8,979 nucleotides of DNA from a bacterium HR12 (GTDB lineage Bacteria; Actinomycetota; UBA4738; HRBIN12). Every line of letters begins with the position of its first letter. The first letter of the stretch is position 1. Below, piece after piece: positions 1-5,776 of this stretch. The position numbers and the translations under genes were made by a program. The stretch spans positions 1 to 8,979 of the forward strand of contig BEHO01000027.1 in NCBI GenBank assembly GCA_002898915.1, given 5' to 3'. The notes beneath the pieces are model-generated. The model made no database searches, was not told the origin of the DNA, and was given only the letters and a program-made list of their open reading frames with translations.

Positions 1-839
1 ACACCGTGACGGCGGGCCGGAACGCCATCCACGGGATCGGGTCGTCGACACCGCCCGGTGAGACCGGGGTCACGATGACGCTCTCGGACTGGGCGTACTC
101 GTGGAAGTACAGCGGCGGTCCGCCTGCGGTGGACGCGACGACCCCGGCCAACACCAAGACGGCGACGGGGGGCGGCCTGTACTGCGCGAGCTGCCACACG
201 CCGCACGGCGACTTCGGCCAGCTGGTCAACGCCGAGAAGGTGCTGACGACGGACGCGAGCGGCGCGTGGTCCACGGTCCAGACGGTGGAGTGGAAGGAGA
301 ACACCATCATCTGGTGGGATCCGCCGGGGCCCACGTCGTGGAAGCGGGTGTTCCTGCACCGGGACACCGACCCGGCCGCGTGGGAGGTCTGCGACCTCGA
401 CCAGGGTGGCTCCGTCGGCAACGACGGCGTGGTGCAGACCGTCACGCCGGTGGCGGGCGACGTGGACACCGTGCCCGTCGGCTCCTGCTACTACGCGCAG
501 GTGACGGACACGGACGGGCAGAAGGTCTCGCTCTACGGGTACAAGCTGCTGTCGGAGTTCCCGAACCACACGTACTCGGCGCCGAAGAGCTGGGGCACCG
601 ACAAGTACAACCACGATGTGGCGAAGTGGTGCGGTGCCTGCCACGTCTCGCGGGTGCCGAGCGAGTTCGGGGGCACGATGCACAACCACCCGACGGGCTG
701 CACCACGTGCCACGGGAACCCGTCCGGGACCGCCGCGGGGACGGGGGACTTCCCCCACACCTCGACGAACGGCGCGTTCCTGATCCAGTACCCGGACGCC
801 CTGTGCACGAGCTGCCACGTCGCCGACAGCCTGCCGTGA
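1..839 (+). CDS. Multiheme c-type cytochrome, C-terminal part (5' end outside window)
   Basis: This is the C-terminal part of an exported electron-transfer protein that binds heme covalently. Reading from position 6, four CXXCH heme-attachment motifs occur at residues 60-64 (CASCH), 209-213 (CGACH), 232-236 (CTTCH) and 267-271 (CTSCH). Extra histidines (H67, H203, H226, H228, H251) could be distal ligands. The CASCHTPHG sequence resembles the doubled-CXXCH type of multiheme domain. About 145 residues rich in Trp, Tyr and Asp separate hemes 1 and 2, so a non-heme domain probably lies between them. The frame is open to the window edge, and the GTG at position 6 has no ribosome site and no signal peptide behind it, so the true start and probably more hemes lie upstream. 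No membrane anchor or sorting signal is seen at the C-terminus. Redox partner and substrate cannot be told from this fragment. Confidence 0.87.
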   Translation, partial: TVTAGRNAIHGIGSSTPPGETGVTMTLSDWAYSWKYSGGPPAVDATTPANTKTATGGGLYCASCHTPHGDFGQLVNAEKVLTTDASGAWSTVQTVEWKENTIIWWDPPGPTSWKRVFLHRDTDPAAWEVCDLDQGGSVGNDGVVQTVTPVAGDVDTVPVGSCYYAQVTDTDGQKVSLYGYKLLSEFPNHTYSAPKSWGTDKYNHDVAKWCGACHVSRVPSEFGGTMHNHPTGCTTCHGNPSGTAAGTGDFPHTSTNGAFLIQYPDALCTSCHVADSLP

Positions 840-882
840 TCTGAGTCGGAGGTGACGAACGCGTAGGTCCGAGAGGAACGCG

Positions 883-924
883 GGAGGCGGCGCCGGGCGT
901 TCGCCCGGCGCCGCCTCCGTTCTC
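883..924 (+). terminator. Rho-independent-like terminator after the cytochrome gene
   Basis: Bases 883-898 pair perfectly with 903-918, giving a 16-bp stem that is almost all G and C, closed by the 4-nt loop GTTC. The sequence after the stem (GTTCTC) is only weakly T-rich, as is common in high-GC genomes. It lies 43 nt behind the cytochrome stop codon and before the next promoter, which suits a terminator. Confidence 0.75.
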
Positions 925-981
925 GGGCCATCCGCGCCGCCGTCGCGCGGCCCGGGCGGGCGCACCGGAGCCGCGCCGTGC

Positions 982-987
982 GATGAT
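982..987 (+). promoter_or_regulatory. Candidate -10 element for a leaderless amino-acid dehydrogenase mRNA
   Basis: GATGAT matches the -10 consensus TATAAT at four of six positions, and it ends 6 nt before the GTG start at 994. A transcript begun at the usual distance would start at or next to the start codon. No clear -35 box and no well-placed Shine-Dalgarno sequence are seen (the nearest GGAG is about 24 nt upstream). Confidence 0.4.
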
Positions 988-993
988 GCGCCC

Positions 994-2055
994 GTGGCCG
1001 ACGCCTTCGCCGAGCTCCTGCGCGGCTCCGATGGGGAGGAGGTGGCCGTCCGCTACGACGCCGCCACCGAGACCTGGATGTTCGTCTGCGTCCACTCCAC
1101 CGTCCTCGGCCCGGCGGCGGGCGGCACGCGCATGAAGGTCTACCCGGAACCCGCGGACGCGCTCCGCGACGGCCTCCGCCTTTCAGCCGCGATGACGAGC
1201 AAGAACGCGATCGCCGGGCTGCCCCTCGGCGGGGGCAAGGCGGTGCTGGCGGTCCCCGAGATCCCGACCGGCGAGCGGCGCCGCGCGCTGCTCCTCCGCT
1301 ACGGCGAGCTCGTCGAGGCCCTCGGCGGCACCTACGTGACGGCCTGCGACATGAACACCTCCGAGCGCGACATGGACGTCGTGGCCGAACGGACGCGGCA
1401 CGTGATGGGTCGGAGCGTGGAGGCCGGTGGCTCGGGATCCTCGGCCCCCTCCACCGCCGTCGGCGTGTTCCACGGGATCCGGGCCGCGGTCCGGCACGCG
1501 ATCGGCGCCGACGACCTCGTGGGCGCCAGGGTGGCCGTGCAGGGTGTGGGCGCGGTGGGGGGCGTCCTGGCGCGCCTGCTCGCCGAGGCCGGAGCCGAGC
1601 TCGTCCTCGCGGACGTCGTGCCCGAGCGGGCCGAGGCGCTCGCCCGAGAGCTCGGTGCGGAGGTCGTGCCGCCGGAGGAGGCGCTCGCGACGCCGTGCGA
1701 CGTGCTCGCGCCCTGCGCCACCGGCGGCGTGCTGAACCGGGAGACCATCCCCACCCTCCGCTGCCGCATCGTCGCGGGGGCCGCCAACAACCAGCTGGGC
1801 GAGCCGGAGGACGCCGATCGCCTCGCGGAGCGGGGGATCGTCTACGCGCCCGACTACGTCGTGAACGCCGGCGGGATCATCCACCTCGCCTCCCTCGAGC
1901 TCCTCGGCGAGGACGAGGCCGTCCGCGACGCGCGCCTCCGGGCGATCGGCGAGACGCTCGAGGCCTGCCTCCGGCGCGCCGAGGCCGAGGGGATCTCGCC
2001 GGGCCAGGCCGCGGAGCGGATGGTGGCCGAGCGCCTCGCGGCCGGCCGCGGCTGA
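994..2055 (+). CDS. Leu/Phe/Val-type amino-acid dehydrogenase (Glu dehydrogenase superfamily)
   Basis: The predicted 353-aa cytosolic enzyme catalyses NAD-dependent oxidative deamination of a branched-chain or aromatic amino acid to the 2-oxo acid plus ammonium, or the reverse. The N-terminal catalytic domain carries MTSKN (K70) and GLPLGGGKAV (K82), the paired substrate-binding and catalytic lysines of leucine and phenylalanine dehydrogenases. It is followed by TACDMNTSERDM with D119. The C-terminal Rossmann domain has the dinucleotide loop GVGAVG (184-189) and an acidic residue, D207 in LADV, that favours NAD over NADP. ANNQL (264-268) and PDYVVNAGGII (286-296) are further family signatures. 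Length is normal for the family. GTG at 994 is the only start that keeps the whole domain in frame, and a -10-like hexamer sits 6 nt before it. Substrate choice among Leu, Val and Phe cannot be decided by reading. The gene stands alone, between a terminator and a repeat-rich spacer. Confidence 0.93.
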   Translation: MADAFAELLRGSDGEEVAVRYDAATETWMFVCVHSTVLGPAAGGTRMKVYPEPADALRDGLRLSAAMTSKNAIAGLPLGGGKAVLAVPEIPTGERRRALLLRYGELVEALGGTYVTACDMNTSERDMDVVAERTRHVMGRSVEAGGSGSSAPSTAVGVFHGIRAAVRHAIGADDLVGARVAVQGVGAVGGVLARLLAEAGAELVLADVVPERAEALARELGAEVVPPEEALATPCDVLAPCATGGVLNRETIPTLRCRIVAGAANNQLGEPEDADRLAERGIVYAPDYVVNAGGIIHLASLELLGEDEAVRDARLRAIGETLEACLRRAEAEGISPGQAAERMVAERLAAGRG

Positions 2056-2110
2056 GCGCGGGCCGCGTCACCCCCTCGCCGACTCCCGCCCGCCGGGCCC
2101 CGTCCTGCAA

Positions 2111-2168
2111 CCCCGGCCGGCCCCGTTCCCGGCCGGGCCCCTCCCCGGCCGGGCCCTTCCCCGGCCCG
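2111..2168. repeat. GC tandem repeat, 16-bp period, about 3.5 copies
   Basis: CCGGCC recurs at 2113, 2129, 2145 and 2161, exactly 16 bp apart. Three full units (2111-2126, 2127-2142, 2143-2158) differ from one another at only about two positions each, and a fourth decays after about eight bases. The unit is close to CCCCGGCCGGGCCCYT and contains the 10-bp palindrome CCCGGCCGGG. Neighbouring units can therefore pair, for example 2114-2120 with 2129-2135. It lies about 55 bp behind the dehydrogenase stop and could add to transcript ending there, but no T-tract follows. Confidence 0.8.
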
Positions 2169-2308
2169 TGTCACCGGGTGGACGACCGGACGGGCTGCCC
2201 CCGCCGATCCGCGTCAACCCCCTGACGGCTTCGACCGCGGACGATGCGGACAAGGGGTTGACAGGTGCCGGCGGGCTGACCCCGGATCGTCGTCCACGTG
2301 TTGACGGG
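2167..2308. repeat. Long imperfect palindrome with concentric arms
   Basis: Two perfect 9-bp inverted repeats, GTGGACGAC (2178-2186) with GTCGTCCAC (2289-2297) and GTCAACCCC (2213-2221) with GGGGTTGAC (2254-2262), share one centre between 2237 and 2238. Pairing each base with its mirror position gives further uninterrupted blocks: 2200-2206 with 2269-2275 (7 bp), 2191-2194 with 2281-2284 (4 bp), 2170-2173 with 2302-2305 (4 bp), and CCGCGG at the centre. Over the 60 positions of each arm between 2178 and 2297, 42 are Watson-Crick complementary, with no insertion or deletion needed. It may act as extruded DNA, a multi-site operator, a folded RNA, or be the remnant of a mobile element. Mismatches show no clear strand bias (four G-T against three C-A), so RNA and DNA roles are equally open. 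Confidence 0.8.
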
Positions 2309-2387
2309 GCGCCTCCGCGACCGCTCCTCGTCCAGGTCTCGACGGGGCGCGCGCGACGCGCGCTTGCGGCTCGCCGCTTGACGGATC
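2222..2387 (+). repeat. Loose array of TTGACGG-like boxes, about 36-43 bp apart
   Basis: Boxes CTGACGGCTT (2222), TTGACAGGTG (2258), TTGACGGGGC (2301), TCGACGGGGC (2339) and TTGACGGATC (2378) follow one another at 36, 43, 38 and 39 bp. Copies at 2301 and 2339 share the 10-mer GACGGGGCGC exactly. Mirror-image copies lie on the left (GTCAACCCC at 2213, a poorer TGTCAC at 2169, 43 bp apart), matching the palindrome symmetry. The sequences between boxes are poorly conserved, so this looks more like a series of binding sites than a CRISPR or satellite. The last box is also the candidate -35 of the next gene. Confidence 0.5.
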
Positions 2388-2406
2388 TCGCCGCTCCCCC
2401 GACCAT
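2378..2406 (+). promoter_or_regulatory. Candidate promoter of the pterin dehydratase gene
   Basis: TTGACG (2378-2383, five of six -35 positions) is followed after exactly 17 bp by GACCAT (2401-2406), which keeps A2, A5 and T6 of the -10 consensus. A GTG codon in the gene's frame begins 7 nt later, at 2414, so a leaderless message starting there is possible. Otherwise the leader to the ATG at 2435 would be only about 20 nt. Confidence 0.45.
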
Positions 2407-2434
2407 CGACATCGTGGGCCGGGACCTCGCGTCG

Positions 2435-2752
2435 ATGGAGTGTGTCCCCTGCCGGGGCGGGGTGCCACCGCTCACGCGGGAGGAGATCGAGCCCTACCTC
2501 GCCGACCTCGACGCCGGGTGGCGGGTGGTGGACGACCACCACCTCGAGAAGGAGTGGCGCTTCCGGAACTTCCGCGAGGCGCTCGCGTTCGTGAACCGGG
2601 TGGGGGAGCTCGCCGAGACGGTCGGCCACCACCCCGACATCGAGCTCGGCTGGGGCCGGGTGAAGCTCACCGTCTACACCCACAAGATCGACGGCCTCCA
2701 CGAGGCCGACTTCGTCTTCGCGGCGAAGGTGGACGCGCTCGAGCGGGGGTGA
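2435..2752 (+). CDS. Pterin-4a-carbinolamine dehydratase (4a-hydroxytetrahydrobiopterin dehydratase)
   Basis: The small cytosolic enzyme (105 aa) dehydrates 4a-hydroxy-tetrahydropterin to the quinonoid dihydropterin, recycling the cofactor of aromatic amino-acid hydroxylases. Many bacteria hold a stand-alone member with no hydroxylase, with roles suggested in molybdopterin or folate-type pterin metabolism. The family pattern is complete: E61, H65-H66-P67, W73, H83 and D92 with the expected spacing. The N-terminal CVPCRGGVPPL (3-13) resembles that of many bacterial and archaeal members. I chose ATG 2435 because the family homology begins there. GTG 2414 in the same frame adds seven residues and fits a leaderless promoter. 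No hydroxylase is in the window. The stop codon lies only 4 bp from that of convergent hemL. Confidence 0.92.
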   Translation: MECVPCRGGVPPLTREEIEPYLADLDAGWRVVDDHHLEKEWRFRNFREALAFVNRVGELAETVGHHPDIELGWGRVKLTVYTHKIDGLHEADFVFAAKVDALERG

Positions 2753-2765
2753 GCGCTCAGCCCCG
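2744..2765. terminator. Palindrome holding both convergent stop codons
   Basis: TGAGCGCTCA (2750-2759) is a perfect 10-bp palindrome containing the dehydratase stop (TGA, 2750-2752) and the hemL stop (TCA on this strand, 2757-2759). After one G-G mismatch the arms extend by five more pairs, 2744-2748 with 2761-2765. A hairpin forms from either strand, so it could serve both genes as a terminator, although no T-tract follows on either side. Confidence 0.5.
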
Positions 2766-4043
2766 GAAGGTCGCCGCGGCCTCCACCGTGCGCTCCACCT
2801 CGGCCGCGCCGTGCTCGGTCGAGAGCGTCCACATCTCGTAGCCAGAAGGCGGCAGGTAGACGCCCCGCTTGAGCATGTGGTGGAAGAAGCGCGCGAACCG
2901 CTCGTGGTCGGCCGCTCGCGCCCCCGCGTAGTTCCGGACCGGTCCGGGGGTGAAGAACCCGCTGAGGAGCGACCGCTCGCGGTTCACCGTGGCCTCGATC
3001 CCGCTCCGGCCGAAGGCCTCGGCGAGCCCCGTCGCGAGCTCCTCGGCCGTCCGCGCGAGCGCCGGGTACGGGTCGAGCTCCCGCGCGAGGTTCAGCGCCG
3101 CGATCCCCGCCGCCACCGCCACCGGGTTCCCCGAGAGCGTCCCCGCCTGGTACACGGGCCCGAGGGGCGCGAGGCGCTCCATCACCTCGCGGCGGCCGCC
3201 GAAGGCCGCGCAGGGGAACCCGCCGCCCATCACCTTCCCGAGCGTGGTGAGGTCGGGCTCGATCCCGTAGACGGCCTGCGCCCCGCCGGAGGCGACCCGG
3301 AACCCGGTGATGACCTCGTCGAAGAGGAGGAGCGCGCCGTGGGCGCGGGTGAGCTCGCGCAGGCCCTCGAGGAAGCCGGGAGCGGGCGGGACCACGCCCA
3401 TGTTCGCGGCGATCGGCTCGACGACGACCGCCGCGACCTCGCTCCCGCGCTCGGCGAAGAGGGCGCGGACCGCCTCGAGATCGTTGTAGGGAAGGGTCAC
3501 GGTGTCGCGCGCCGCGCCCTCGGTCACCCCCGGCGAGCCCGGGATCCCGAGGGTCGCGACCCCCGAGCCCGCGCCCTTCGCGAGGAGGGCGTCGGCGTGG
3601 CCGTGGTAGCAGCCCTCGAACTTCACCACGAGGTCCCGACCGGTGGCGCCGCGCGCCAGGCGCACCGCGCTCATCACGGCCTCGGTGCCGCTCGAGACCA
3701 GGCGCACCATCTCGACGCTCGGGACCGCCTCGACGATCCGCTCGGCGAGCTCGACCTCGAGCTCGGTCGAGGCGCCGAAGGAGGTCCCCCGGCGGGCCGC
3801 CGCGGCGGCGGCCTCGACGATCTCGGCCCGGGCGTGCCCGAACAGCAGCGCACCCCAGGACTGGACGTAGTCGAGGTAGGTGACGCCGTCCACGTCGGTG
3901 AGGTAGGCGCCCCGACCCTCGGCGATGAACCGGGGGGTGCCGCCCACCCCGCCGAAGGCCCGGACCGGCGAGCTCACCCCGCCGGGGATCACCCGCCGCG
4001 CGCGCTCGAACAGCTCCTCGGAGCGGCCCACGTCGCCCCCCAT
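2757..4043 (-). CDS. hemL: Glutamate-1-semialdehyde 2,1-aminomutase
   Basis: This PLP enzyme turns glutamate-1-semialdehyde into 5-aminolevulinate, the last step of the C5 route to tetrapyrroles. The 428-aa protein has normal length and all expected motifs: the N-terminal [12 protein letters not shown] (19-30), phosphate-binding SSGTEA (117-122), YHGH (146-149), FDEVITGFR with D242 pairing to the cofactor nitrogen, the Schiff-base lysine K270 in [12 protein letters not shown], and GTLSGNP (301-307). ATG 4043 gives a typical N-terminus; no strong ribosome site is seen. The gene starts 13 nt behind vapC, so transcription from vapBC or hemB may run into it. Its presence shows 5-aminolevulinate is made from glutamyl-tRNA here. 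The hemA glutamyl-tRNA reductase gene is not in the window and may lie beyond hemC. Confidence 0.97.
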   Translation of the reverse strand: MGGDVGRSEELFERARRVIPGGVSSPVRAFGGVGGTPRFIAEGRGAYLTDVDGVTYLDYVQSWGALLFGHARAEIVEAAAAAARRGTSFGASTELEVELAERIVEAVPSVEMVRLVSSGTEAVMSAVRLARGATGRDLVVKFEGCYHGHADALLAKGAGSGVATLGIPGSPGVTEGAARDTVTLPYNDLEAVRALFAERGSEVAAVVVEPIAANMGVVPPAPGFLEGLRELTRAHGALLLFDEVITGFRVASGGAQAVYGIEPDLTTLGKVMGGGFPCAAFGGRREVMERLAPLGPVYQAGTLSGNPVAVAAGIAALNLARELDPYPALARTAEELATGLAEAFGRSGIEATVNRERSLLSGFFTPGPVRNYAGARAADHERFARFFHHMLKRGVYLPPSGYEMWTLSTEHGAAEVERTVEAAATFRG

Positions 4044-4056
4044 GCTACGGGACGCG

Positions 4057-4452
4057 TCACTGCCCGGCCGGCCAGTGCTCGACGACCAGCCCCTCGATCG
4101 GGAAGTCCTTCGGGTTACCGGTGGCCAGGCGCGCCCCGATCCCGACCGCGGCGGCCGCGATCAGCGCGTCTGCCTGCGAGATCGTCCGACCCTTGCGTCG
4201 CAGCTCCCGCCGCCACCATCCCGCGAGCCGTCCTTCAGCGATGCCGAGCGGCGCGGTCACGAGGCCCTCGAAGAGCTGGCCCGCCGCCTCGCGTTCCTGG
4301 GGGCGGAGGTGGGCCGAGACCTCCTCGGCCGTGATCGCGCACACGTGGGGGACGTCTCCCATCTCGGCCAGACGGAGGAACCGCTCCACGGTCCGCGGTC
4401 GGCCCTTCAGGACGTCGATGACGACGGTCGAGTCCAGGAGGACGTTGGCCAT
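4057..4452 (-). CDS. vapC: VapC-like PIN-domain toxin ribonuclease
   Basis: The predicted 131-aa Mg-dependent ribonuclease is the toxin of a type II pair; relatives cut tRNA or rRNA when the antitoxin is lost. The PIN fold is shown by [13 protein letters not shown] at the N-terminus (D7), TAEEV (E43 or E44), the central acidic residue D95 in [10 protein letters not shown], and the C-terminal TGNPKDF (N113, D116). These are the four positions that line the metal site. The start ATG overlaps the vapB stop by one base (TGATG), so translation is coupled and a longer upstream reading is not needed. The next gene, hemL, starts 13 nt downstream. Family assignment is solid; the RNA target is unknown. 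Confidence 0.87.
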   Translation of the reverse strand: MANVLLDSTVVIDVLKGRPRTVERFLRLAEMGDVPHVCAITAEEVSAHLRPQEREAAGQLFEGLVTAPLGIAEGRLAGWWRRELRRKGRTISQADALIAAAAVGIGARLATGNPKDFPIEGLVVEHWPAGQ

Positions 4453-4691
4453 CACCCGACGCGGCGCTCGTCGGCGCGGCGGGAATCGTGCACCCAGCGA
4501 GCGACGTCCTCGTCCCAGGGGTGTCCCTCGTCGGCGATGGATCCGATCGCCGAGCGCATGAGGCGCCAGCGGCGCTCCTGGTCCACCGCGCGGCGGACCG
4601 CCTCCTCGATGAAGGCGCTGCGGCCGCGCGGGCCGGTGAGCTCGTCGATCTCCCGCACGAGATCCTCGTCCAGGGATATGTGCACACGCAT
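4452..4691 (-). CDS. vapB: VapB-like ribbon-helix-helix antitoxin
   Basis: The 79-aa protein begins MRVHISLDEDLVREIDELTG and continues RSAFIEEAVRRAVD, a standard ribbon-helix-helix DNA-binding domain: one beta strand plus two helices. The acidic and Trp-rich tail (about residues 50-79) is the usual part that covers the toxin. It should neutralise the VapC encoded one base further on and repress its own promoter. ATG 4691 is preferred over the in-frame GTG at 4709 because the fold begins there and a -10-like box ends 6 nt before it. Only 34 nt separate it from the hemB stop. Confidence 0.83.
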   Translation of the reverse strand: MRVHISLDEDLVREIDELTGPRGRSAFIEEAVRRAVDQERRWRLMRSAIGSIADEGHPWDEDVARWVHDSRRADERRVG

Positions 4692-4697
4692 GGGCGG

Positions 4698-4703
4698 ACC
4701 ATA
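4698..4703 (-). promoter_or_regulatory. Candidate -10 element for leaderless vapBC mRNA
   Basis: On the minus strand TATGGT (fits TANNNT) ends 6 nt before the vapB ATG at 4691, inside the 34-nt gap behind hemB. This suggests vapBC has its own, probably leaderless, transcript. No clear -35 box is seen 16-19 nt upstream. Confidence 0.45.
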
Positions 4704-4725
4704 GCACACAGGAGGACCCCGGGCT

Positions 4726-5706
4726 TCAGCCCGCGAGCCAGGCCGCGGCGTCCTTCGCGTGGTAGGTCAGGATCAGGTCGGCGCCCGCCCGGCGGATCGC
4801 GGTCAGCGCCTCGAGGACCACCTTCCGCTCGTCGAGCCAGCCGTTCAGGGCCGCCGCCTTCAGCATCGCGTACTCGCCGGAGACGTTGTACGCGGCCATG
4901 GGGAACCGGGTCTCGTCCTTGGCCCGGCGGATGATGTCGAGGTAGGGCAGGGCCGGCTTCACCATGACGATGTCGGCGCCCTCCTCGATGTCGGCGAGGA
5001 CCTCGCGGATCGCCTCGTCCGCGTTGGGCGGGTCCATCTGGTAGCCGGTGCGGTCGCCGAAGCGGGGGGCGCACTCGGCCGCCTCGCGGAAGGGGCCGTA
5101 GAAGGCGCTCGCGAACTTGGCGGCGTAGGCGATGATGCCGACCCGCTGGAAGCCCGCCTCGTCGAGCGCGTCCCGGATCGCGGCGACCTGGCCGTCCATC
5201 ATCCCGCTCGGGCCGACCAGGTGGGCGCCGGCCTCGGCCTGGGCGACGGCGATGCGGCGGTAGCGCTCGACGGTGGCGTCGTTGTCCACGTGCCCCTCCT
5301 CGTCGAGGACGCCGCAGTGCCCGTGCTCGGTGTACTCGTCGAGGCAGAGGTCGGCCATGATGACGTGGTCGTCGCCGAGCTCCTCGCGCAGGGCCCGGAG
5401 CCCCCGCTGGGCGATCCCGTCCGGGTTCCAGGCCTCCGAGCCCTCGGCGTCCTTGCGCTCGGGCACGCCGAAGAGCATGAACGCGGTCACCCCGCGCGCG
5501 GCGATCTCGGCCGCCTCCTTGCGGAGGGACTCCAGCGTGTGCTGGTACTGGCCGGGCATGGACGGGATCTCGACGGGCTCCGCGATCCCCTCCTTCACGA
5601 ACAGGGGTGCGATGAGGTCCCGGGGCGAGAGCTCCACCTCCCGCACGAGGGCGCGGAGCGCCGGCGTCCGGCGCAGCCGTCTCGGCCGATGCCTGGGGAA
5701 GCTCAT
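4726..5706 (-). CDS. hemB: Porphobilinogen synthase (5-aminolevulinate dehydratase)
   Basis: The enzyme condenses two 5-aminolevulinate molecules into porphobilinogen in the cytosol. The 326-aa protein is full length. Both active-site lysines are present: K197 in YAAKFASAFYGPFR and K250 in MVKPALPYLD. The metal loop reads DLCLDEYTEHGHCG (119-132), so it has C121 and C131 but D123 where purely zinc-dependent enzymes have a third cysteine. This is a mixed form between the zinc (three Cys) and magnesium (no Cys) types. ATG 5706 gives the usual N-terminus (FPRHRPRRLRRTPALR). There is no ribosome site, but a -10-like box ends 7 nt before it. The 435-aa gene upstream ends 70 nt before, so hemB probably has its own promoter. 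Confidence 0.97.
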   Translation of the reverse strand: MSFPRHRPRRLRRTPALRALVREVELSPRDLIAPLFVKEGIAEPVEIPSMPGQYQHTLESLRKEAAEIAARGVTAFMLFGVPERKDAEGSEAWNPDGIAQRGLRALREELGDDHVIMADLCLDEYTEHGHCGVLDEEGHVDNDATVERYRRIAVAQAEAGAHLVGPSGMMDGQVAAIRDALDEAGFQRVGIIAYAAKFASAFYGPFREAAECAPRFGDRTGYQMDPPNADEAIREVLADIEEGADIVMVKPALPYLDIIRRAKDETRFPMAAYNVSGEYAMLKAAALNGWLDERKVVLEALTAIRRAGADLILTYHAKDAAAWLAG

Positions 5707-5713
5707 CGCCGTG

Positions 5714-5719
5714 ATGGTA
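5714..5719 (-). promoter_or_regulatory. Candidate -10 element for leaderless hemB mRNA
   Basis: On the minus strand TACCAT (fits TANNAT) ends 7 nt before the hemB ATG, so transcription would begin at or beside the A of the start codon. The -35 is poor: only an ACGACC-like or CGACCG-like hexamer at about 17-18 bp. No Shine-Dalgarno sequence is present in the 70-nt gap next to the start. Confidence 0.45.
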
Positions 5720-5776
5720 CCCCGCGAGCCGGGGAGCGGTCGTGCGTTCCGGACCGCCCGAGCCAGGGCTCTCGAC

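Noticed and set aside
2289..2297. DnaA boxes or an origin (GTCGTCCAC and its inverse at 2178)
   Set aside because: Only a partial match to TTGTCCACA, two copies only, with no AT-rich unwinding region or dnaA/dnaN nearby.
2167..2308. Integron attC site
   Set aside because: The GTTRRRY/RYYYAAC core boxes are not at the ends, the bulged extrahelical bases are missing, and there is no cassette array or integrase.
2167..2308. 6S RNA or another known structured RNA
   Set aside because: The long bulged hairpin shape is suggestive, but there is no recognisable central bubble or conserved sequence, and mismatches show no strand bias that would favour RNA.
2222..2387. CRISPR array
   Set aside because: Only about 7-10 bases are conserved per unit, spacing is uneven, and no cas genes are present.
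2168..2434. N-terminal extension of the pterin dehydratase to 194 aa
   Set aside because: The extra residues are low-complexity and Arg/Pro-rich, they run through the palindrome and repeat boxes, and the family domain begins at about 2435.
2811..4334. 507-aa open frame on the plus strand
   Set aside because: It lies opposite hemL and vapC, is His/Arg/Gly-rich and is a mirror of the real codons.
4057..4707. Single 216-aa reading covering vapC and most of vapB
   Set aside because: Upstream of the vapC ATG this frame is only the shifted vapB sequence; the PIN domain starts at the ATG that overlaps the vapB stop.
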